Below, piece by piece: positions 1-5,004 of a DNA stretch of 5,004 bases. The DNA is taken from NCBI GenBank assembly GCA_029256365.1, contig JAQSYB010000151.1:1-5004 (forward strand). Reading direction: 5' to 3'. A program made the position numbers and the translations under genes. The stretch comes from Clostridia bacterium (lineage in GTDB: Bacteria; Bacillota; Clostridia; Lutisporales; Lutisporaceae). The notes under the pieces were generated by a model, which saw nothing but the letters and a program-made list of their open reading frames with translations, was not told the origin of the DNA and did no database searches. How positions within the stretch are numbered: the first letter of the stretch is position 1; the number at the start of each line of letters is the position of its first letter.

Positions 1-12
1 GTTTACTTGTCC

Positions 13-39
13 ATTATAATATAAATGCGTAAATATCAA
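13..39 (-). promoter_or_regulatory. Weak promoter-like pair overlapping the terminal palindrome, reading out of the window
   Basis: On the minus strand TTGATA (39-34) and a perfect TATAAT (18-13) are separated by 15 nt, shorter than the preferred 17. The first hexamer lies inside the palindrome. If real, it would drive a gene beyond position 1, and the palindrome could then be its operator. AT-rich DNA gives such matches by chance. Confidence 0.15.
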
Positions 40-57
40 TAATTGATATTTACGCAT
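25..57 (-). terminator. Palindrome after the last gene, probable operon terminator
   Basis: Arms 25-40 and 42-57 are perfect 16-bp inverted repeats around a single base, so the RNA would form a 15-bp stem with a 3-nt loop. The palindrome begins 11 nt after the stop codon of the second permease. On the minus strand it is followed by TTTATATTATAAT, which is T-rich but not a pure T-run. Only four of the sixteen arm positions are G or C, so the stem is weak for an intrinsic terminator. It could also be an operator for a downstream gene outside the window. Confidence 0.55.
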
Positions 58-68
58 AAATCATCCTA

Positions 69-1004
69 TTAACGTTCTTCTCGGAAATAAGCATTGCCCA
101 AGCCCTTTGGAGGCGCCTTTTCCTTTGACTTCTTCATGGATACGACTACAAGTACGGTTATGGTTACCAGGTAAGGCAGCATGTCTATAAAATATTGTGA
201 CACGTTGATTCCTAAGCCTTGCATTCTGAAGCCAATGATATCCAAGCCACCGAAGAGAAAAGCACCAAACAGCGCTTTGTATGGATTCCATGTGGCGAAA
301 ATAACCAATGCAACGGCAATCCAGCCTCTTCCTGCTGTAACGCCTTCCTGCCAAGCCGGTACATATACCAGGGACAAATAAGCGCCACCCAAGCCGCAGA
401 GTGCACCGCCTATTAAGGTATGAACATATTTATATAATGCGACGTTGATTCCTACTGCATCTGCTGAGCCCGGATTTTCGCCAACAGACCGAAGATTCAA
501 GCCTTTGCTGGTTCTGTATAAATAGATTCCCATCAAGATTGCTGTCACATAGCCTAAGTAAACAAACGCATCCTGCCGAAACAGTATAGGTCCAATAACA
601 GGAATATTGCCAAGCAACGGTATCGTGTAGGGTCTAAAAAACAATCGAATGCTTTCAGGAGCGATTTGACCTACCAAGGGTTGACCGACAAAGCTGGAAA
701 AGCCTGTTCCGAATATGGTCAAGGTCAAACCTGATACAACTTGATTTGCTCTTAGCGTAATCGTTAAAAAGGCAAAAATAAGTGCGCCGCATGCACCAGC
801 GATCATTGCCGCCAATAAAGCCAATGCTGCATTACCAGTCACCATGCCCACCATAAATCCCATAACTGCTCCCATCAACATCATACCTTCGACCCCAAGA
901 TTTAAATTACCTGATCGCTCCGTGATGATTTCTCCGATGGTTGCAAACAAAAGAGGTGTACCGGCAACAATTGCCGCAGTGAGAAAGGAAATGAGTGCTT
1001 CCAT
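69..1004 (-). CDS. ABC transporter permease, second of two (BPD_transp_2 family, NupQ/YufQ-like)
   Basis: This is the partner membrane subunit, 311 residues from the chosen start and close to the family's usual length. The N-terminal hydrophobic segment is followed by ITERSGNLNLGVEGMMLMGA (27-46), the counterpart of NIGGEGQ in the first permease. Other landmarks are SVGENPGSADAVGINV (173-188, coupling loop), GRGWIAVALVIFATWNP (225-241) and the typical C-terminal ending LGNAYFREER (302-311). Membrane segments are visible at about 5-24, 39-56, 59-82, 88-106, 145-162, 194-214, 227-256 and 274-289. Two ATGs are possible. The one at 1010 overlaps the upstream stop as ATGA but sits only 3 nt from AGGAGGT; the one at 1004 sits 9 nt from it, which is the better spacing, so 1004 is preferred. 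From 1010 the product would be 313 residues. It is the last gene of the operon, followed after 11 nt by a terminator-like palindrome. Confidence 0.94.
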   Translation of the reverse strand: MEALISFLTAAIVAGTPLLFATIGEIITERSGNLNLGVEGMMLMGAVMGFMVGMVTGNAALALLAAMIAGACGALIFAFLTITLRANQVVSGLTLTIFGTGFSSFVGQPLVGQIAPESIRLFFRPYTIPLLGNIPVIGPILFRQDAFVYLGYVTAILMGIYLYRTSKGLNLRSVGENPGSADAVGINVALYKYVHTLIGGALCGLGGAYLSLVYVPAWQEGVTAGRGWIAVALVIFATWNPYKALFGAFLFGGLDIIGFRMQGLGINVSQYFIDMLPYLVTITVLVVVSMKKSKEKAPPKGLGNAYFREER

Positions 1005-1006
1005 AA

Positions 1007-2101
1007 TCATTGTACCTCCTTTTTCAGGGTGTTTTGTTGTCTTTTTACGAATACAAACTTATATTTTACAAAAAATTCACTGCCTAATACAAAGAATAAA
1101 ATGATGCCTTGCAGAATCTGTGCTGCTGACTGAGGTATTCCAAAAGCTGTCTGGATATAGGAGCCCCCCTCTACCAGGGCTGCGAAAAGGATGGATACCA
1201 ATAAAATAACTGGGGCACTCAAAGCTGCCAACCAAGCTGTAATAATTGCTGTGTATCCAACGCCTCCTGTCACTTCTACAGAAAGTGTATTGTTAACACC
1301 AGAAGCTTGAATCATACCAACCAAGCCGCATAGACCACCACTCAACAATATGGCTACTAAAATGGTCTTTTTTATATTGATGCCTGCATATCGTGCAGTA
1401 TTGATGCTTTCACCAATTACAGCGATTTCATAGCCTTTTTTGGTGTGGTTCAAGAAGATATATATTGCAACCACCAGGAAAAGTGCAATTACCCAGCCGA
1501 TGTGTACCCCAAAAAGCTTTGGCAAAATAGCATTCTCTGCAAAACTTGCAATTTTGGGGAATCCCATGGACTTTGGATCTCTCCATGGTCCATATTGCAA
1601 ATACATAATCCATTTTAGTGCAATATAATTCATCATTAAAGTAACAATGGTTTCATTGGTTCCCCACTGTGCTTTGAAAAAAGCCGGTATGAGAGCCCAA
1701 AGTCCTCCAGCAAGCATGCCTGCAAATATCATTAGCAGCAGTAAAACAGGCTTAGACAAATCGCTCATATTCAATGCAACAAAGCTTGCCGCAAATGCAC
1801 CCATGGCAATTTGACCTTCTCCCCCAATATTCCAAAACTGCATTTTGAAAGCTATGCCAATACCCAAGGAAGTTATCACTAAGGGAATGGCCTTTACAAT
1901 GGTTTCACGGGCTCTATAGGCACTGCCGAAAGCACCTTGCACCATTTTCACATATACATTGACAGGATTCAGATCCAGAAGCAAAATAAAAAGCGAAGAG
2001 GTAATAAGAGCCAATACAATAGCGCCTATTCGAATGGCCGCAGCTTTTAGGTTACTAGGTTCACTTTTCTTAATGGCATGAATTGTTATTGGCATTATCA
2101 T
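1007..2101 (-). CDS. ABC transporter permease, first of two (BPD_transp_2 family, NupP/YufP-like)
   Basis: This is an integral membrane subunit of 364 residues. After a short charged N-terminus it has about eight or more hydrophobic segments, including roughly 22-43, 70-86, 97-113, 117-140, 201-217, 245-265, 284-310 and 325-341. Family landmarks are FWNIGGEGQIAMGA (89-102), GTNETIVTLMMNYIA (147-161) and the cytoplasmic coupling stretch VIGESINTARYAGI (228-241), which in this class contacts the ATPase. The ATG at 2101 is supported by AGGAGGTG lying 7 nt upstream; a second ATG at 2095 is spaced less well from it. The first 32 nt lie inside the ATPase gene, in a different frame, so translation is probably coupled. 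The stop codon shares bases with the first possible ATG of the second permease. It should pair with that permease as a heterodimer; the substrate is inferred from the operon. Confidence 0.95.
   Translation of the reverse strand: MIMPITIHAIKKSEPSNLKAAAIRIGAIVLALITSSLFILLLDLNPVNVYVKMVQGAFGSAYRARETIVKAIPLVITSLGIGIAFKMQFWNIGGEGQIAMGAFAASFVALNMSDLSKPVLLLLMIFAGMLAGGLWALIPAFFKAQWGTNETIVTLMMNYIALKWIMYLQYGPWRDPKSMGFPKIASFAENAILPKLFGVHIGWVIALFLVVAIYIFLNHTKKGYEIAVIGESINTARYAGINIKKTILVAILLSGGLCGLVGMIQASGVNNTLSVEVTGGVGYTAIITAWLAALSAPVILLVSILFAALVEGGSYIQTAFGIPQSAAQILQGIILFFVLGSEFFVKYKFVFVKRQQNTLKKEVQ
1014..1020 (-). promoter_or_regulatory. Ribosome binding site of the second permease
   Basis: AGGAGGT on the minus strand within the last codons of the first permease. 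The spacing is 3 nt to the ATG at 1010 and 9 nt to the ATG at 1004, which argues for the inner start. Confidence 0.85.
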
Positions 2102-3632
2102 CCTCTCTCACCTCCTGCTTTTGTTTTGAATCAACAGCACCAACCATCATTAATCCAATTTCTTCTTTTGTTGCATTCCTTGCATCAACGATACCTGTTA
2201 CTTCGCCGTCGCATATAACCATGATTCTGTCGCAAAGCTCTAGTAAAACGTCCAAATCTTCACCGATGTACAAAACAGCAACACCTTTTTGCTTTTCCTC
2301 ATTTAAAATATCATAAATCGTATGACAGGAGTTGATATCAAGTCCTCTTACAGGATACGCCGTTATCAGAACATGAGGCTTTAAATCCAATTCTCTTCCC
2401 AAAAGTACCTTTTGTATATTTCCACCAGAGAGCATACGTACTGGATGATTAATCCCGGGAGTCTGTATGTCAAGCCTTTTCACAATTTCCAAAGACTTTT
2501 CTTCTGCTGGTTTTCTGTTGATAAATAGTCCCTTCTGTCTTTGATACAGCTTGAGTACAATATTATCAACAATATCCATTGAGGCTACCAAACCCATCCC
2601 CAATCTATCTTCTGGGATAAAGCTCATACTAATGCCTTTTGCAATAATTTCAGAGGGTGATTTTCCAACTAAATTCTCATTCTCAAATATTATTTCACCT
2701 TGTTTCACAGGATACAAACCAGCCAGTGCTTCACACAATTCCTTTTGCCCGCTGCCTGCGATTCCTGCAACCCCTAGTATTTCACCTGAATAAATTCCGA
2801 AATTGATATCTTTTAATACCTGAACACCTTCCACATCGAAAGCACTTAGGTTTTTTACTTCCATGGCCACTTTTGTTTTTTCTGTTTCAAGCCTCTTAAT
2901 GGACAAATCCACTGGGCATCCCATCATCAACTCTGTCAAATGCTTTGGATTGGTAGCACCCTTATCAACAGTTTCAACTGTTTCACCCTTTCGCAGGACA
3001 GTGATGCGGTCTGCAACTTCCATAACCTCATTCATTTTGTGTGTAATAAATACAACCGCACAGCCTTCTTCCTTCATACGATTCATAATTTTAAAAAGCT
3101 TTGCCGTTTCCTGCGGTGTTAATACTGCCGTAGGTTCATCCAATATCAATATCTCAGCACCTCTATGCAGCACCTTTAATATTTCTAAAGTCTGCTTCTC
3201 ACCTACCGACATGTCATATACCTTTTTATCCGGATCAATATCTAGACCGAATCGAGCAGACATCTTTCTGATTTTTTCTGAAAGTGCCTTCTGATTTAAG
3301 AATAAGCTGTTCTTCTGACCCAGTATAATGTTTTCTGTAGCAGTCAGAACATCTATCAGCTTAAAATGCTGGTAGATCATTCCTATTCCTGCATTTATAG
3401 CGTCCTTTGGTGCTGCAAACTGTACTTCCTTATCCTTCACAAAAATAGAACCGCTGTCAGGGGTATAAACCCCAGACAGCATGCTCATTAAAGTACTCTT
3501 CCCCGCACCGTTTTCACCCAGCAAGGCATGTATTTCACCCTTACGGACGGCTAGGTTAATATTTTTGTTTGCAACTACTTTTCCGAAGGACTTATTAATA
3601 TTCTTCATTGAAATATAGTTGTTTTCCATCAT
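2070..3632 (-). CDS. ABC transporter ATP-binding protein with two fused nucleotide-binding domains (nucleoside/sugar class, NupO/RbsA type)
   Basis: This is the cytoplasmic energy-coupling subunit, 520 residues, about the usual family length. The first domain is complete: Walker A GENGAGKST (39-47), Q-loop Gln88, signature MSVGEKQ (141-147), Walker B ILILDEPT (171-178) and switch His198. The second is degenerate, as is normal for this class: GIAGSGQKEL (290-299) in place of Walker A, signature LSGGNIQK (411-418), ITAYPVRGLD (433-442) where Walker B should be, and YIGEDL (455-460) lacking the switch His. Thus one site is probably catalytic and the other regulatory or structural. The start is MM at 3632/3629. 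No good Shine-Dalgarno precedes it (GGTAAGAG directly abuts the ATG), so the ATG at 3608 cannot be fully excluded, although it has no better site. The 3' end overlaps the first permease gene by 32 nt. It resembles B. subtilis NupO (YufO). Confidence 0.96.
   Translation of the reverse strand: MMENNYISMKNINKSFGKVVANKNINLAVRKGEIHALLGENGAGKSTLMSMLSGVYTPDSGSIFVKDKEVQFAAPKDAINAGIGMIYQHFKLIDVLTATENIILGQKNSLFLNQKALSEKIRKMSARFGLDIDPDKKVYDMSVGEKQTLEILKVLHRGAEILILDEPTAVLTPQETAKLFKIMNRMKEEGCAVVFITHKMNEVMEVADRITVLRKGETVETVDKGATNPKHLTELMMGCPVDLSIKRLETEKTKVAMEVKNLSAFDVEGVQVLKDINFGIYSGEILGVAGIAGSGQKELCEALAGLYPVKQGEIIFENENLVGKSPSEIIAKGISMSFIPEDRLGMGLVASMDIVDNIVLKLYQRQKGLFINRKPAEEKSLEIVKRLDIQTPGINHPVRMLSGGNIQKVLLGRELDLKPHVLITAYPVRGLDINSCHTIYDILNEEKQKGVAVLYIGEDLDVLLELCDRIMVICDGEVTGIVDARNATKEEIGLMMVGAVDSKQKQEVREDDNANNNSCH
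2109..2116 (-). promoter_or_regulatory. Ribosome binding site of the first permease, inside the ATPase gene
   Basis: AGGAGGTG on the minus strand, 7 nt before the ATG at 2101. It is embedded in the last codons of the ATPase, so ribosomes finishing the ATPase pass over it. A second purine-rich run (GAGAGGA, 2108-2102) could serve the ATG at 2095. Confidence 0.85.
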
Positions 3633-3635
3633 CTC

Positions 3636-3686
3636 TTACCAATATACTTCGCGGAAAACCTTTGATTTTAAATCCAGATTCCGCAA
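3636..3686 (-). CDS. Possible 16-codon leader mini-ORF before the ATPase gene (TTG start)
   Basis: In the gap between lipoprotein and ATPase, the minus strand has AAGGAG (3697-3692) and, 5 nt later, a TTG that opens a 16-codon frame, MRNLDLKSKVFREVYW, ending in TAA. Only GAG separates that stop from the ATG of the ATPase, and the two frames are in phase. The mini-ORF has a better ribosome site than the ATPase itself, so a ribosome could terminate here and restart on the ATPase. I do not recognise the peptide. A chance open frame of this length is common, and TTG starts are less frequent than ATG, so this is a candidate only. Confidence 0.2.
   Translation of the reverse strand: MRNLDLKSKVFREVYW
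3651..3684 (-). repeat. Small inverted repeat in the lipoprotein-ATPase spacer
   Basis: On the minus strand GCGGAA and TTCCGC form perfect 6-bp arms around a 22-nt loop. They extend to 8 pairs (TTGCGGAA with TTCCGCGAA) if one G is bulged. The loop holds a further small GATT/AATC stem. No T-run follows, so it is not a terminator. It could protect the 3' end of lipoprotein mRNA from decay or affect translation of the ATPase, but the stem is short. Confidence 0.3.
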
Positions 3687-3766
3687 AATATCTCCTTGTC
3701 TATAATTGAATTCGTTCTTTCAATAAGGCAATTGCTATTATACTTTATGGGTTTCATTCATTTTGA

Positions 3767-4882
3767 TTATTTTATCTTTCCTTCAACGCCTTGAACAAAC
3801 CAGTCAACACTCATCATCTCTTCAAAAGTCATAGCAGAACCTGCCGCAACCTTCTCAGCACCTGTTTGATCCTTTATCGGACCAGCAAATACATTAAGTG
3901 ATCCATCAACAATTGCTGCCTGTGCTTTTTCAACTGCAGCCTGTGCTCCTTCTGGTGCATTTGCTGTAAGTGGTGCCAACTCAATCATACCGTCTTTTAT
4001 ATTGCCGTAGTAATTTTCTTGCTTCCAATTGCCAGCTATTATTTTCTGTACTTCTGTTTCATAGTATTTACCCCAATGCCATATTGGTGCTGTCAAATAT
4101 GCTTTTGGTGCTGATTCTCTTGTATCTAAATCATAACCGATTGCCCAAACACCTTTTTCTTCAGCAGCTTGTTGTGTAGCTGTTGTATCCTGATGCTGTG
4201 CCAATACATCGCAGCCTGCATCTAATAAAGCCTTTGCTGCTTCTTTTTCTTTTGCTGGATCATACCAAGTATGTGTCCAATTTACCTTTACTGTAATATC
4301 TTTATTTACTGATTGAGCTCCCAATGTATATGCATTAATACCTCTTACAACTTCAGGTATTTCAAATGCTGCTACATAACCAAGCTTATTCGTCTCTGTC
4401 TTCATGCCTGCAACAATACCTGCAAGGTATCTTGCCTGCTCCATTGCGCCAAAATAGTTATTGAAGTTCGGACCGCTCTTATAGCCGGAACAGTGATAGA
4501 ACTTCACATCTGGATGTGCTTTTGAAGCTTTCTCTACAAAATCCATATGACCGAAGGATGTTGCAAATATAACTGTAGCACCTTGGTCAATCATATCATT
4601 TATTACTTTTTCACATTCACTGGACTCAGGAACTGATTCCTTATATATTGTCTCAACCTTATCTCCAAGCTGTTCTTGAAGATATTTTCTACCTTCATCA
4701 TGTGCCTGAGAATACCCTCCATCGTTAGCAGAGCCTACATAGATAAAACCAACCTTAAGTACTTCAGCCTTTGGTGCTTCTGCTGGTGCCTCTGGTGCTG
4801 GTGCTGCCTTTGGTGAACAGCCTGTTAGCATCACAGCGAACACAAGAACTAGAGCTAAGAACAAACTAATAACTTTCTTCAT
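3767..4882 (-). CDS. BMP-family (PnrA/Med-like) substrate-binding lipoprotein of a nucleoside/purine ABC importer
   Basis: This is the extracytoplasmic ligand-binding subunit of the importer encoded downstream, 371 residues long. Residues 1-22 are a lipoprotein signal peptide: MKK, a hydrophobic core, and lipobox LTGC with Cys22 as the lipidation site. An Ala/Pro/Glu-rich linker (24-40) would tether the folded domain to the membrane. The domain then shows BMP landmarks: VGFIYVG (44-50) followed by SANDGGYSQAHDEGR (51-65), ATSFGHMDF (107-115), YFGAMEQARYLAG (143-155), LGYVAAFEIPEVVRG (167-181), QHQDTT (229-234), GYDLD (249-253) and WHWG (268-271). The start at 4882 is chosen over an in-frame ATG at 4918 because GGGGAGGAA lies 8 nt upstream of 4882, inside the longer frame, and because MKK begins a proper signal peptide. 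It is the first gene of the operon, 134 nt before the ATPase. Ala and Pro codons in the linker are mostly GCA/CCA, consistent with high expression. Family assignment is firm; whether the ligand is a nucleoside or a purine base is not settled. Confidence 0.95.
   Translation of the reverse strand: MKKVISLFLALVLVFAVMLTGCSPKAAPAPEAPAEAPKAEVLKVGFIYVGSANDGGYSQAHDEGRKYLQEQLGDKVETIYKESVPESSECEKVINDMIDQGATVIFATSFGHMDFVEKASKAHPDVKFYHCSGYKSGPNFNNYFGAMEQARYLAGIVAGMKTETNKLGYVAAFEIPEVVRGINAYTLGAQSVNKDITVKVNWTHTWYDPAKEKEAAKALLDAGCDVLAQHQDTTATQQAAEEKGVWAIGYDLDTRESAPKAYLTAPIWHWGKYYETEVQKIIAGNWKQENYYGNIKDGMIELAPLTANAPEGAQAAVEKAQAAIVDGSLNVFAGPIKDQTGAEKVAAGSAMTFEEMMSVDWFVQGVEGKIK
4763..4813 (-). repeat. Low-complexity Ala/Pro/Glu linker coding region in the lipoprotein gene
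   Basis: Codons 24-40 encode a run of Ala, Pro, Glu and Lys built mainly from GCA, CCA and GAG/GAA codons, giving short imperfect repeats such as APAPEAPAEAPKAE. Such linkers behind the lipidated Cys are common in Gram-positive binding lipoproteins and vary in length between strains. Confidence 0.6.
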
Positions 4883-4890
4883 TTTAATGA

Positions 4891-4899
4891 TTCCTCCCC
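4891..4899 (-). promoter_or_regulatory. Ribosome binding site of the substrate-binding lipoprotein
   Basis: GGGGAGGAA on the minus strand, 8 nt before the ATG at 4882. It lies inside the longer in-frame reading from 4918 and therefore decides in favour of the MKK start. Confidence 0.85.
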
Positions 4900-4922
4900 A
4901 ATTTTTAATGTGTAGCATTTTT

Positions 4923-4957
4923 GCAAAATCATGAAATGATTCTTAACAGAATTTTGC
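4923..4957 (-). repeat. Two overlapping inverted repeats in the operon leader
   Basis: Upstream of the lipoprotein the minus strand has AATCAT-TTC-ATGATT (4941-4927), a perfect 6-bp hairpin with a 3-nt loop. It also has GCAAAAT (4957-4951) with ATTTTGC (4929-4923), a perfect 7-bp pair around 21 nt. The two pairings share bases 4927-4929, so both cannot form together. Both are AT-rich and weak. They could be a leader RNA switch or a dyad operator, or chance in AT-rich DNA. The rest of the 4883-5004 leader shows no convincing promoter; the promoter may lie beyond the window. Confidence 0.3.
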
Positions 4958-5004
4958 GGGCATATCTTAAGGATTTTCCCTCATTTTACGTTGTATGTTG
5001 TATC

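Noticed and set aside
61..354. 97-codon minus-strand open frame overlapping the end of the second permease
   Set aside because: It is another frame of the permease gene, which has clear family motifs through to its FREER ending; the alternative translation is Arg/Cys-rich and unrecognised.
2863..3294. 143-codon open frame on the plus strand
   Set aside because: It lies wholly antisense to the well-supported ATPase, has no convincing ribosome site, and its Ser/Thr/Ile-rich translation matches no recognised family. It is a shadow frame.
3737..3742. Perfect TATAAT on the minus strand between lipoprotein and ATPase, as an internal promoter
   Set aside because: The position about 17 nt upstream (CAAAAT) does not resemble a -35 box and there is no extended -10 TG, so it is likely chance in AT-rich DNA.
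4883..4918. Longer start for the lipoprotein at an upstream in-frame ATG (4918)
   Set aside because: It would place 12 residues before MKK, spoil the signal peptide, and put the strong GGGGAGGAA ribosome site inside the coding region.
4883..5004. Purine riboswitch in the leader
   Set aside because: Nucleoside transporter operons often carry one, but the visible 122 nt shows no recognisable purine-aptamer core. One could still lie beyond 5004.
1..5004. A novel multi-gene system, mobile element, CRISPR array or RNA gene
   Set aside because: All four substantial genes belong to one known importer type in its usual order; no transposase, integrase, spaced direct repeats, tRNA or rRNA sequence was seen.

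Overview
The window holds one complete ABC importer operon of the BMP/PnrA nucleoside-uptake type. All of it lies on the minus strand and fills almost the whole window. DNA is AT-rich, Shine-Dalgarno sites are strong and purine-rich (AGGAGG-like), and the substrate-binding protein is a lipoprotein with a clostridial/bacillar-style signal peptide and a Gly-Cys lipobox. This suggests a low-GC Gram-positive bacterium, most likely a member of the Clostridia. That assignment rests on sequence character only.

Reading in the direction of transcription (right to left), 5004-4883 is a leader with two overlapping weak inverted repeats and a strong ribosome site. 4882-3767 encodes a BMP-family substrate-binding lipoprotein. 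3766-3633 is a 134-nt spacer with a small hairpin and a possible 16-codon TTG-started mini-ORF ending just before the next gene. 3632-2070 encodes a double-domain ABC ATPase (RbsA/NupO type). 2101-1007 encodes the first membrane permease, whose start lies inside the ATPase gene, and 1004(or 1010)-69 encodes the second permease. 68-1 contains a near-perfect 33-nt palindrome that looks like the operon's terminator.

The four proteins make one transport machine. The lipoprotein captures ligand outside the membrane, the two different permeases form the channel, and the single ATPase polypeptide supplies both nucleotide-binding domains, one canonical and one degenerate. Known relatives are Bacillus NupNOPQ (YufNOPQ), streptococcal BmpA-NupABC and treponemal PnrA-E, which import nucleosides. 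The binding protein here has features recalling BMP proteins reported with a purine base, so the exact ligand is open.

No second system, mobile element, CRISPR array, RNA gene or broken gene was found. This is an ordinary conserved transporter operon. The observations worth a second look are small: the mini-ORF before the ATPase, the leader inverted repeats, the terminal palindrome and the ligand question.
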